Source: Pezizomycotina sp. ARF18 | Taxonomy: Eukaryota > Ascomycota | Direction: 5' to 3' | Length of the DNA stretch: 64,000 nucleotides | NCBI GenBank assembly: GCA_002224055.1 | Contig: AZLU01000016.1 | Span: forward strand, 1-64,000 | Shown: one piece after another, positions 45,719 to 57,630 of the stretch | Layout of the letters: the number at the start of each line of letters is the position of its first letter | Position numbering within the stretch: position 1 is the stretch's first letter | Program-made: the position numbers and the translations under genes | The notes under the pieces: model-generated | The model's input: the letters and a program-made list of their open reading frames with translations, nothing else | The model's database searches: none | What the model was told of the DNA's origin: nothing

Positions 45719-48700
45719 CCTCCCTTATCGATAATACTAGTAATCTTTATTCTATCTTCTTATACCTATAGCCTTTATAGCGCTATTATAAGATATTTTT
45801 ATAAGCGGTTTAATAAGTATATCTGAATATTATCCTCTAATCTTATATATCGAGGCTCGATAGTTTCTTTTAAACTAGTTCCCTTATAAAGTGATGTTAT
45901 ATATTAATATACTTAGTTCTGCTATAGTGTTTAGGATCCTTTGTAATACTAATAGCGCTTTAATTATCTATATATATCTCGATGCTATTAAGAGCTTTAA
46001 ACTTAAAGGCTCGCTATATATTCTTTAGTATCTAAAGTACCTAGAGAGCTTCCTATAAAGTTTCTCTTATGGCTATATATTCTACCTTAGTACTACTAAT
46101 AGCTATAGTACGTTATTTCTTAAATAATATAAGATAGCTATTCGTTAAATATTACTATATAGCTAATAGTAGATCTATAAATAAGCTTATATCTATTTAG
46201 TCGGCGTTTACGTAGATATATAGATCTAGTATCTTATCTCTATCTTATAAGTATAGTACGTAAGCGTATTATCGAGGATCCTCCCTAATATTATAGTACT
46301 CTTCTTACTACCTTTTATAAGTTTGGTTTACTTCGCTAACGTATTACCTAACGTCGAGATAGCGAAGGTATCGGTTAGCCTAGTAAATAGAGTATAGATT
46401 AAACTTCTACTATCTATTAATATATATACTAATATAGTTCCTAATCCTCCGTTTAAGGGATACCTCCCTTTCTATAGAGTACTAATCCGGGAGTATCCTA
46501 AGCCTAAATCTCTTAAGGAGCGATTATATATATAGACTAATATAGTACTAGGCGATTAATTTCTAGACCTAGTCGTTCTACCTATATACCTAAGAAATAG
46601 GCTATTAGCCCTATATCCTTTATCTTAAAGTATAAACTAAGATCTCGCTTAAGTATCTTAACTTTATATTTATTAGATCTAGCTATTAATAGATTATTAA
46701 TAGATAATTATTATTAGCTAACGATCCTTACTAATAAATAAGCTATTATCGAGCGATAAACTTTAAACTTTAATAATTTAAGAACTAAGGTAAGTTCTTA
46801 TATTTCTCGAGGTAACTATTTAAGGCGTATAGAGTCTTTATTAACTTAACTAATCTATTAATTACTCCCTTTTAGAGGCCTAAAATAATTCTCTACTTTA
46901 GTTTAGGTACGAGAAGGCCGTTATTATATCTATCTACTTATATTTAAGATCGAGCTAGGCTTAGTATAAAGATAGCTTACTATTAATATCTTAGCTAGTA
47001 TATATTATTATAATCGATCCCTTACTTTTATATAAACCTCGAGTAACTAGTCTCTTAAGTATTATAATCTAACGGTAGTATCGCGCTTATACTTAAATAC
47101 CTATTTACTATTAACGATATTATTTCGGAAGAAGATCTTAAGAATCTATAGGTTTCTATACGTCTTATTCTTTAATGAGGATAGTTCTCGATCTATCGAT
47201 ATACGCTATCTTTATAGTTCGTAGAGCTTATAGCCTCTTATAGGTAAGTAGCTCTAGTTTATCGATATATACTATTAATCCTTTATAGGCCTTCTCTCTA
47301 AGGCGTATAGCGTTAGATCTTTACTAACGTATCCTAGCCTATAGGGTATCTTGTAGTTTAACTACTAGATCTTATCTTGCGATTCGGAATACGCTATTAT
47401 CTTTAGTTAATCGTCGTAGATCTATCTTATAGTATCTACGTAACTTCCTCTGTAAGAGCGAGTATCCTCGGATCTTAGCTATAGACTAGCGTTATCGAGA
47501 TCTTCGCTTCTTATCCTCGGCTATTCTAGCGTAATCGTCTCGTAGATATCTAATTAACGATCGAAGTTAAGTTTTAATCGTAATCTAGCGCCGTCGCTAT
47601 TTTATCCTAAACCTATTCTAAGTATCTTTAACGTACTGAGAGATCTTTATTATCCTCTACGAAGTTACGTACTTTAAAGGTAATTTAATCGGGAATCTAA
47701 TATCTTATAGATTAATACTTTATAGATAGTAGGATCCTAGACTCGTAGATATTATAAGCCTCTAGGCCTATAAAGTATATCTTTTTAGTAGTATTATCTA
47801 GCTTTTTAGTACTATTAATATATACGTAATATAGTTTACTAAATATCTTTAAAGTTTAAGATATAGGAGTTCTACCTTCCTATCTTCCTAGTATCGTCTA
47901 TTTATTATCCTTTAGTACCTTAAGCGGCCTTAATAGCGTATAGTTATAGATTAGATTATAATAATTTACCGCCTCTACCTATAGCTACGGCGGTAATTCT
48001 AACGCGGCTAATATTATTATCTATCGATAAAAATCTAATTAAGCTTTTAGGTACGCTATTCTATTAAGATACGTATATAAGCTAAATATAGACTACAATC
48101 CCTACTTTATTATAGCGTCTATCGATTAAGGTATATTTTTATCTCTATTATATTATAGCTTAATAAGCTTAAGGTTTGACTAACGTTTAGCTATCTTAAG
48201 AGTACTATTAAAGTATAAGAGTATCGTCTCTACCTTTTTATCTTTTATAAAGTAGATCTAGGACTTCTAACTATTCCCTTTAAGAAGTAATAAACCTATA
48301 TAATCTCTAGGCTCTTTATATACGCCTATTAAGTAAAAATCTAAAAAGATTATCTCTATTAGCTTATACTTACCTAATTAAGGTTTCTCGCGGTTTAATT
48401 TACCTTAATTTATAAGTCCGTAGGCCTTATAGTTAATATAGCCCTATAGATCTTACGTCTTTAGTAATACCGGTAATACTTCTATACTTAATTATTCGCT
48501 TAATATAATTTTACCGATATTCGAGCTATTTATATACTTTTATATAGTAGCGAGAGCTAAACTTTCTTATAGATATTATAATCTTACCTAAGATCTTTTA
48601 TATCCTAATTTTTTAGTAGCTTTAATTCTTTAGCCCGGTCTAGTTATTATATATCTACCTTATTAGATTATTATTATATATCCTACCTTATCTACGCGAG

Positions 48701-49901
48701 AGATCGAGAATAGGCTATACTTTATCTTTAGAGCGTATAGCGTATTTTAAGTTTAATAAACTACCGCCGTACTCCTTTACTAAGCCTTATAAATACTAAG
48801 CTAATAGTAATAGCCTATAGTACTTCTCTATTACCGATTATAATATTCTATAGCTTTAAGAGGTTTATAGGTAGAGAATATTTCTCTTACTATATTATAT
48901 AAGAAGATACGCCTAAGTCGAGAAACTACTAGATCGTTCTCTAAGAGCCGGTATCTCGTACTAAGGTTTATACTATAAGGCCTAATACCCGTTATTACGC
49001 TATCCTTCTTATTTTTATACGCTTTTATAGTCGGCCTCTTATATCTAACCTTATATAGTAGTAGTATTTACCTCTTAAACTTATAAATCTTCTTATCGTT
49101 TCTTTTATTTTACCTTCGGCTATTCCTTCTAAATAGCGTCTTATTATTTAGAGCTAACGTCCGGTATATTATATTTACGCTTTACCTCTTTAATAAGTAG
49201 CGCCTTTTTCGAGTATATTAAGGGTCTTTCTTTACTATTAAATCTATTATCTACTAAAAGTTTATAATAAACGTTTCCTAGTCGCTACTAAGGTTACTAT
49301 AGATGAGATTAATAGCCTCTACTATAGCTATTATTATTCCTTTAAGCCTATACCTAGCTCCGTCTTCTCGCCGTCTCCGCCTTAGTCTTCTCTATTAAGA
49401 TCGAGCCTAATATCTTATTATACGTTCTAATAAGATCTATACTTCTATATAAATCTTAAATATCGACTTTATTCTTAAGTTAAATCTACCTTAGTTATTT
49501 CCTAATATAAGGCTTACTAATAGCGGTAATAGCGATATACGCCGAACTTAAGGTATCTATACCTTATTCGCGCTACTATTAGTAGATCGTAGATAAGTAC
49601 GTTAAGTTCTACCTTGTAGTAAGCTTTAATAATAGTATACGCCTTTAAGTTATTATCTTAATTATTAGTACTTAGCTCTACGTCGGCTACCGTAGCCTTA
49701 AGCGGTTTACTAGTAATATCCTAGACTTTATTATACTTAAGAACGTAATTTATATATACTCTAATCGAGGTAGTTCGTAAGATTAGCCTTTAGCTTTACC
49801 TCGTTAAACTTTAGTAAGAGAGATATCGTAAGATATATCGTTTAGGGGAGATTAAGAAGTAAGTTAGTTTATTAAGATATATTACTAACGGGCTTATAAC
49901 C

Positions 49902-50214
49902 TACTAGCGTAGATATATAGTATAATATCTAATAATATAGGATAGGATCAAACTTATAGATTTAACTACTAAACTAACTAGACTAACTAAGAATATACGA
50001 TGCTATATATAATAAACTAATAATACTATAATCTTAATATAATATATATAGTCTGCCTCGACGGCTCGTAGAGCCTTATCGTCGTAATCTCCTTGACATC
50101 TACAGCTGAGATCTTAATATCTCTAGCTGAAGTTCCTTGTTCCTCAGCTATACAAGCATTCATCTCGATGCCTATAGATTTGTCATGCCTCTTTGGCATG
50201 CCCAATAGCTAGCA
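49902..50214 (-). repeat. 5' LTR of the copia fossil
   Basis: 313 bp. The outer 155 bp or so (about 50060-50214) keep normal base composition, whereas the inner part is AT-shifted like the element body. Confidence 0.9.
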
Positions 50215-50357
50215 ATTACTCCAATTCCTCCATAAAAGTCATTGGGAAATGAGATAATAACACGATCTAAGCGAAAATAGCAGATATTCCACCCTTGAAA
50301 AGACAAAGCAAATAAGTATTTCATTATTCAATCCATAATCCTCTCACGAGAACGAAC

Positions 50358-52158
50358 TCATCCTCGACTTCGGAAGTCGGCCGTCGCGGAGCCTTCGTCT
50401 ACCTCACTATCGACCTCAACTTCGTCACGTCCGACGATTACCCATTTCTCCCTCTTTGGCAAGCTTTCTAGTAGGCGAACTAGGTCGCCGAACCTTTCGC
50501 AGGACGGGGTTCCTCGGCGGAACCGCCTTTGAGATCGGCTCTGCTTCCGACGTCGGTTTCTTCAGGCTCTTCTAGCACGACTCCTCAGGTTCCTCTAGTA
50601 CGATCTCCTCAGGGTTCTGATCAACGACTTCACTAGAAGTCACAGATGGCTCTGAGACCGCTGACTTCGTATCATCCTTCGTTTTCTCCACCTTCTCTTC
50701 GCCACTGGTAGCAAGCCCGGGCTTCTCTGTGTTCTCCTCTTGATGTGATCTTCAGTTCCTTGAGAGACGTCAAGTATTGGAATGGAAGCCGCTTCCAAAC
50801 CCTTACACTTTCCACTCTTGATGTGCTGCTGAACCGCTTTCCCGCAGTTGAAAGTCTTGGGACAGATTGGAGCTTTAGTACAATGGAGACGTGTTTTCTT
50901 TGCCCTTAACGCTTTTCCGTCTTCCTTACTTTTGGGCCGTGTTTAACCCTATAGTGCTGCTCCATCGCGTAGGTCTTGGCGAACGTCGCAATGCAGGAGT
51001 CGTGCTTGCACTTAAGGGTTTTCTCTGCATTGTTCACTTTCAGAAAAGCAGATTTCTTAGCGGTAGGGCCGCGTCCGTCTTCTCGGCTGTTGCAACTGGT
51101 GTAGCCGCCTTTGGAAGTGAAAGAAGGGCGGCGTTGGCAGGTTTGACTTGTTGATTTTGGAGGCAGCATCGCGTTTGGTAGTGCATCTGCATTGCCGCTT
51201 CGGTTTTGAACTTCTTCTGCACGGTTTCCGTGCACAAGAAATATGTTTGACACTCACAGTCGTCGACGAAGCAGGGAGTGGCGAAACTGCTGGGGAGGCT
51301 GGCGGTGGAGGGGTAGCAGTATCGGAACGAAGATGGGTTACATCAAAATGGGTCTGCATATGGTGCTCCTGCTTAAACATCCGGGGACAGGCCGCATCCT
51401 TGCATTTGATATTCTTCTGCTTGGATTTACTCTTCTTATTCGTCTTCTTAGCCGCTGCGTCCGTGTGCTTCTCTTTCGCCTTGGTATTGTCTTTTTGGCG
51501 GCTGCAAGACTCTGCAAAGTCGACTTCAAGTTGTTCTGGCTCGGTGGGTTTGCCATTGAACAGACACCGCTGGAATTGAGTAAATGTGCTCTGGAACATG
51601 ACGGCCTCGCAGGATTCGCAGTAGTGGCCGGACCTCGCGCAGATGAACTTGCCTTCGTTGATTGGTAGACCTGAGAAGGAATCCCACTGGGGGTTTGACG
51701 AGAGTTTCCGCTGGAAAGTGATCCCGCAGAGACCGCACCTAGGGTGTATGGACGCGGGTGTACGAGGGTGTGGGCTCGTTGAGAGGATTCTCATCCATGT
51801 TGTTCCCAAACTTCACCTCCCCGCTGGCGTTGACTATGTTTAGATTTGTTGCAGATTGTAGGTGATAGTGGTAAGGGTTTGGTTCACTTCGCTCACGAGC
51901 TCGTGAAGCCTGGATAAGTGAGCATACGTCCGCGAATGCTCGGCCATGCCTTCTGCGTTGTCGGCGGAGATGTAGATTCTGGGCAGAACCGGCATCTCTT
52001 GAGGACTGGGTCACCGATCCCAGTATCGATGAACTCTTCGGCATCTTCACCTAACGGCGTCAAGGCGACGAGCGATTTGTTCGGCGGGGAGATCTCGTCA
52101 TAATAAGTGTCGTAGTAATCGGAGAACCCAGAGAACTGGTTGACGGCATAGTGGTCAT
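50358..52158 (-). CDS. Multi-zinc-finger (C2H2-like) protein
   Basis: ATG at 52158; the start reads as M-T then, after one missing C, HYAVNQFSGFSDYYDTYYDE. An N-terminal pair CRFCPES, then LHELVSEVNQTLTTITYNLQ (helix), CGLCGITFQRKL, and SGHYCESCEAVMFQ form a Cys-rich region. A Lys-rich linker is followed by at least four C2H2-like fingers of similar design: IKCKDAACPRMFKQEHHMQT ending HFDVTH; KKFKTEAAMQMHYQTRC; LKCKHDSCIATFAKTYAMEQ ending HYRVKH; CTKAPICPKTFNCGKAVQQH ending IKSGKC. Spacing C-x4-C-x-F...H-x4-H/C is close to classical fingers. An acidic C-terminal tail (REKWVIVGRDEVEVDSEVDE) ends at 50358. It is probably nuclear and DNA- or RNA-binding. Frame slips occur between most blocks, so exact length (about 590 residues) is approximate. 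It lies immediately beside the copia element, with the stop 139 bp from its target duplication. Confidence 0.74.
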
Positions 52159-53688
52159 GATGGTTGCTTTATCTTTGGGAGAGGCTGACAACCCAACCTC
52201 TTATTTTTTCTGAAACTCTGCAAGCAAGAAAAACAGTGGCCTTTGAAGGAAAACTCAAATTATAAAACTCTCAACGAAGACCATACGAGCAAAAGATACG
52301 AAAGTCAAGATACAAATAAACTGCAGCGATATTTTCAACGGCAAGTTCTTTTAACGAAGCGGAACGGATCTGTAGTCATGTATTGGTATATATGAATCCC
52401 GGAAGACAAATGGAATCATCTGGTCCTTTCGTGTTTAAGCTTGGGGATTAAGCGTTATATTTATACGCATGATGACTCCTGATCGACCCCGCACAAGGCT
52501 GTGGGGCTCATTGCTCAAGTCAAGTGGTGGGGCTAGCAAGAGCGATGATTCGTGGTCCCAGCCTCGTTCCGTGTCGCGCTTTACGTACCACCTGCTGGCC
52601 AATCAGGGGCGATCCCGTAAATCGTAAACAAGGCGAAAAGACATCAAAGACTGAGGAGGACAAAGCGATTGTTAGACGTTTCGTTAGCAAACAAAGGACT
52701 GAAGTCTGCTGGGTTCCACGGCCACACAAACTTCAGGATCGGGTCTTAGAAAAACGTAAAGAGAAGTCTAGCATGCTTCACTTCCTAGATCACATACAAA
52801 TCGGCGCTGACAAAATGATTTCTTTGGTTACATGAACATGATAGGAGAGTGGCTGAAGTGCGGCGAGATACGCTCACTTCCGAGATCCAGAGTCATCATC
52901 GAACTGATTTCGATATATTGAAAACGGCATTCTCCTATTCCGTAGCTCGCCAGCTCAATTTTCACTGATTTTGGGAATTCTTTACAGAGCTATGTGCTAT
53001 TGTGAATATATCGCATGGATTCGTGGAGGTTAATTCTCTATTCATTTGCCCTTTTCATGCCCAAGCTTCTGTTGGTGGCGGTGAATCATTCTAGCGCAGT
53101 GCCACGAATCCAGGCTAGCCTAACCCCTCGTTGGTCTTGGTCATGAGACTTGCTCGGTGATCAATAGCAATCGGCCACATATGGGAGCGTAGGTAGTCCA
53201 GCAGCTATGCGCTCGGACGCGTTAGTAGGACTATCGATAGTTCACCGAAGTGATTCAGAACGCCGGTAGAGACCGAGAGTCTGAGAGACTGGCGGCAGCA
53301 GTAGTGCTCAGTTTTTCTCTTTCAAAAGGACAAGAGCACTGACTAAATATTCATAGTAGTCTAGTATAGCGGAAAATCCGCCACGCTTGTCATGAATAAA
53401 GATTATTATTATTGCATTAACTGATATGTACTAGGAAGGTGCTACGGCTGCAATAGGTATATGCCCAAGTGAGCAATAAGAATGGTGATGATCGTATGAA
53501 GAAGTGAAGGCCTGAGAAAGGAACTTTTTGTCCAACTGAGAGGGCGCATGAATTAGATTGAAAGCAGAAATTAAAGTAGATAAAACGCCGGTGAGTGATG
53601 GTTGCCTAAACCCAATGCTATGATGCTCGTAGAAAGGAAAGACAAGAAGATATCATGAAACTGAACAAACTTGAATCGGGAAGTCGGG
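52159..53688. other. Intergenic between two minus-strand genes
   Basis: Promoter region of the zinc-finger gene at its left side. A 103-codon plus frame at 52524-52835 and a minus frame at 52520-52729 overlap antisense and have no family signal. Confidence 0.4.
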
Positions 53689-55198
53689 TTATATAATTCC
53701 ATACTCCGGTAGCGGCAGCATGACGACGAGCATTATCCCAAACACCGAGAAGCCAAGGACCGCTTGTTGGTAAACCATGTGCACCTGCGTCCTCCGAATT
53801 TCCTGGTCAACACCGCCGACACCTCTTGTGAATGCTTTCGTTATCCAAGCCCTCCGGCGAAACGTCTCCATCTGCGCTTTACACTTTGTGATGTCCTCGG
53901 TGTCATCCTCCAGCGACACGTCTGTTGTTGATGAGCCTCGGGAATTGACGGGAGTGTCTTCAATATCGTCTTTCGATTCTTCGTAGATTATCGCGGCGCT
54001 CGAAGCGCTCGCTGACTTTGTATGACAGGAAATTTGTCTTCGTAATTCTAGATTGGACGCCGTGCTGCTGACAGACTTGTCGGAATTATTCCTCTTATGA
54101 GTTTTGTTGAATGTCGCTCCTTCCTCCATCGAAACCCCAAAGTCCTCCGGATTGTCCCATGGGTTTAATTGTACTTGGTCGAGAAACGTAAGCGCGGGAC
54201 ACATCCTCCTCCTTATCCCTAAGAGCACGATCGCCGCACCGCCTATAACAATCGCCGGAAATATCCGCCACACCCTCGACCTATCGCTCAGAATCAATAA
54301 TATCGCCATGACCGGCCCGATGAGTAACAGTAGCGTCCAACCTTCGATTTTCAGGAACAGTTTCCTCGCCGGATTTGCGTTGCCGAGTTGCCGCCGGAGG
54401 AACGCTGGGTGTGATTGCCACCGTAGGGTATACTCCGCTTCGTGTAAAGCCGGCTTGAAGGCCGACGGGTGCGTCGTGTGGCGTAAGGCTCGTAATGTTC
54501 GATTTCTTTCGCGCGACGAGAGGTTCAGCTCCAGAGACGATCCGACTGCAGGAATAGTTCACATATCCGCGGACTTCTTGCCGAAAGGTTGATTAAGGCA
54601 ATCTACGTGTTATGTTTAGTCAAACGCCCATGAGGGAGGGGAGAGGCAGGAACTAGTATACCCACCAGCGTCAACATCAATCTCATCTACCTCCTCCTCA
54701 ACAACCGTTCCGACTTTCGCATTCCGTGGTGCCTCTGGAGACATTTCGACAATAGAAGGTCTCGCTCGCACCACGGTGTCAACCTCCTGCCATGGCGGAC
54801 TCATGGCCTTTTCCTCGTCGTTTAATTCCTCAAACCGGCGAATATAGTCCCTAAGCCAGAGATAGAACTTAAGATTCTCGCAGCTATGCTCCACGAAACG
54901 CAGGTAGTTCATGAAGTCCTTATGACGGCATGGCTATAATTACAGTTATGTGAGCATAAAACGCAACGACGACCATTGCTATAGTGCCTTAGACCACAAG
55001 ATTGGAATTTGAAGTATTAACTCACGTATCGCAAGTCGCCGTTGACCACGAGGTCGAACGACAAATTCCTCGGAACACCCGGCGGCGACTCGCCCTTGAT
55101 GAACTTTGCGAACTCTTCATCCTTCGAAGAGCCTTTGAAAGGACACCGTGGTTCGGCCGGGTGTAGAATATGTTTCTCATTACCGGTGATATAGTTCC
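53689..55198 (-). CDS. RGS-domain membrane protein, paralogue C
   Basis: Recognisable from WNYITGNEKHILHPAEPRC at 55198, then KDEEFAKFIKGESPPGVPR, NLSFDLVVNGDLRY, an intron (GTGAGT...ATAG, about 54934-55024), and the RGS core PCRHKDFMNYLRFVEHSCEN with LKFYLWLRDYIRRFEELND. An acidic linker (VVEEEVDEIDVDAG) precedes an intron (about 54572-54659). Then LELNLSSRERNRTLRAL, AFKPALHEAEYTLW, SHPAFLRRQLGNANPARKLF, membrane helices (LLLLIGPVMAILLIL; VWRIFPAIVIGGAAIVLLG), the family block LNPWDNPEDF, a Ser/Asp linker, FRRRAWITKAFTRGVGG and a last helix (AVLGFSVFGIMLVVMLPLPE). Stop at 53689. The start is unresolved: an in-frame stop lies just upstream of 55198. From 54309 leftward the frame is open without slips, so this is the best-preserved of the three. 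Confidence 0.84.
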
Positions 55199-55890
55199 AT
55201 TAGCCACAGCCTTTCCCCTCGTCCTCGAGTAATTTGTTTTTTGTTGGAATGCCCTTGATATTTCAACCCTCGCTTTTCCACCTGTAAACCGACGCAGACA
55301 AGGGATATAACCGAGGGAAAGAATGACAGAGAAAATCGACCGAAGCCTGTCGATTCGATTCGGGGAACACGGGATAGATATTATAAATGAATATAGCTAA
55401 TACTTAAACAGGGCTAATTAGAACCTGTAAGATGTAAGGATTATTGTTCGATGCATAAAATTTCCCGCGGGAGTTGTCAAACAATCTCCTCCTTCCAAAA
55501 GGAAACCCAAGCAACCCTTGAATCAATTTTAAAAATCGATAAATAGCTATGCCGTAATTTCTTATGCCGAAGTAAAAAGCGAGTACATAATAATATATAT
55601 GTTAATGAAAATCCAAAGGTGCCTAATATAATATATATATAGCTTAGGTTATAAAGAAGTATTAAGGTGGGTAGGAACTCGGATGTGTAAGAAGAAAAAA
55701 GTCGGAGTGCAGGTCACCGTGTGATCCCTTTGATAAATTGGAAAAAAAAAAGCATGGACCATGAGAGCTGCCTGGGATGATCCGGCACTTTGGATTTTGC
55801 AAAGAAGGTTGTCCCTTGCAATAACTGATACAAGTCTGAGGTCTTCTTCTACTCAACACACCCTCCTCCTCTATTGCAGTTCTTCTTTAT

Positions 55891-56316
55891 TCAGGAACAC
55901 CGAGAAGGAGGACGTGTAGTGGGTCTGGGTTTCGGTAGTTTATACGGCCGTGCATAATTCACACACCCATTACTTACAACCCTATCCTCATTTCCTACAT
56001 ATCCTTTTCGGTGTATCTTCTTCATACCTACCGTAATGCTACGACCCCAAAAGCCATCCTCTAGCGCCTTTGAGTTCACCCACACTGCTTTTGTGCGGGG
56101 ATATCGTTCATGGAGAAGTAGGTTAATATCGATATCGGCTGATGGACGCTTGAAAATGCTGTTCAGATTTGGTAAAACCTGAGAGAAATGACAGACAACG
56201 CTCGACCAAATTGGGCAAAGAGCATGAACAAACGCCGTGGCGGTTTTTAGTTGGAGATTTCTCCACTTTGCCTCCCACGATCTTAACGATGCCGTTAGCC
56301 GTGAACGCAAAGACAA
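55891..56316 (-). CDS. Possible protein, unrecognised
   Basis: A 141-codon frame starting MSLRSRLTASLRSWEAKW, with basic and Trp residues and a middle stretch PSADIDINLLLHERYP. It is the longest open frame in this gap. No domain recognised and no promoter motif noted, so it may be chance. Confidence 0.2.
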   Translation of the reverse strand: MSLRSRLTASLRSWEAKWRNLQLKTATAFVHALCPIWSSVVCHFSQVLPNLNSIFKRPSADIDINLLLHERYPRTKAVWVNSKALEDGFWGRSITVGMKKIHRKGYVGNEDRVVSNGCVNYARPYKLPKPRPTTRPPSRCS

Positions 56317-57399
56317 TATCTCGAGCTACATGGCTCTATCAATATTCGGCGTTTAGGTTATGTCACTATTTAATGTACACTTATTCTTTATCTATTCTAG
56401 TCTGTGATTTGGATTCCCATCTTCGCCTACTCAGTTATTGTGTAGAAGATCTCGCAATTAAGTCAAGCGTAAGGACATCCTCGAGCCAAATTGAATGGTC
56501 CTTTTGAGTCGACTCTCAGCCATACCCGAGAACCTACTCGTGACTGAATCGTGGTAATGGATATCCAGAACGAAGAAAGCGCATGGAAGTGGAGAAGTTC
56601 GCATTTTCCCCGCGGAGCATCACCGGGTGCCCATGACTCGGACAAGACCCTTGAGGACAAGAAGAAGGGGAAAAAAAAAAGAAAGGAACCCCGTTGTTCT
56701 AGTCTTCGTCCAGCGCGCTGGAGAGGGATTGGCCCCACTTTCGCTCAAATCTACCTAAATGGGAGGAAAGCCCTTGCAACTTCCGACCACTCAACGCGCC
56801 GTTCTTCCGCCTCAGTAGCCATAATGGCGCAATGGAGGAGGCCTTCGGAAAGTTTATAAGGTTTAATACCGTTTTATTATTGATCTGACGTGACTGACTC
56901 CTTGGCTATGATCTCTATAGTTATACTATAGACACGACTATATTCTCCAGACAGCTTCCAGTTTCTTTCCTAGTCAAAGCCTTTCAGGTGTCAGCATGGG
57001 CGTCATGGCTTCTGCTTTGCATTTATCATTCGGGTCAAGCATCGACCGGTCTTTTTCTGTCTAAATTGTATTCTGGTCGCGTCTGAATCGTTATTGTTAA
57101 ATTGGTATTTTGTTCGGCGTGGCGGGACTGAACAGGGTTATTCCCAGTCACCGAAAACAAAACCTGAATCTAGCGCTGACGGAGTTCGCAGGGTTCATTT
57201 GATTGCGAATTATTGACTCCTTTATGGTTTGCATTTCAAACTTGATCCTACTTACATTTGATTCGAATGTTTCTTGGAATATATGTAAATTTCACGCTAC
57301 TAGTAGTTACGCTTGATTGCCGTCGTGCGTCGGAGCGCTACTAGTATGAACCCCTCCGCCCAGTTTTTCTTTATCGTGATATCGATCCAGTTGTTTCAT

Positions 57400-57630
57400 T
57401 CAAGTTTGATAGCCCGGAGGCAAATGTTCTAGAAGTAAAACTTTCATTGAATGAGATTTAAAATGGATCAAAACGACCCGAGAAGCTGTCAATGCGCGGA
57501 GCGGATAACCTGGAACCGAGATAAATTTGGTACCGTTATCAACTTCTAGAATGCCTTCGTGTCGTATCACTCCCTTGAACGACTGATTGGATTCTCGGCC
57601 ACACAAAAGGGGACAACAGTCCGGTAGCAA
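57400..57630 (-). CDS. Possible small protein, unrecognised
   Basis: A 76-codon frame with a beta-rich look (IRHEGILEVDNGTKFISVPG, ending EHLPPGYQT). It could be the last exon of a larger gene. No family recognised. Confidence 0.18.
   Translation of the reverse strand: MLPDCCPLLCGRESNQSFKGVIRHEGILEVDNGTKFISVPGYPLRALTASRVVLIHFKSHSMKVLLLEHLPPGYQT

Larger units (their letters stand above)
45406..50214 (-). mobile_element. Ty1/copia LTR retrotransposon fossil, full length, heavily RIP-mutated
   Basis: A 4809-bp element read on the minus strand. Its 5' LTR is at 49902-50214 and its 3' LTR at 45406-45718 (313 bp each), bounded by TGCT...AGCA ends and an ATTAC duplication. A primer-binding site at about 49888-49901 resembles the internal fragment of initiator-Met tRNA used by copia elements. 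A purine-rich tract (minus strand) adjoins the 3' LTR at 45719-45730. The reverse transcriptase/RNase H part is recognisable in the left third (about 45780-46300), placing it last in the pol order as in Ty1/copia; gag and integrase would lie to the right. The interior is broken very many times by RIP and has no open frame. Dating by LTR divergence is unreliable because RIP dominates the differences, but the intact duplication and equal LTR lengths suggest a geologically young insertion. Confidence 0.94.

Noticed and set aside
45719-49901. Several host-like genes in the AT-rich 4-kb block
   Set aside because: No open frame survives, and the pol order and LTR boundaries show it is the interior of one copia fossil.
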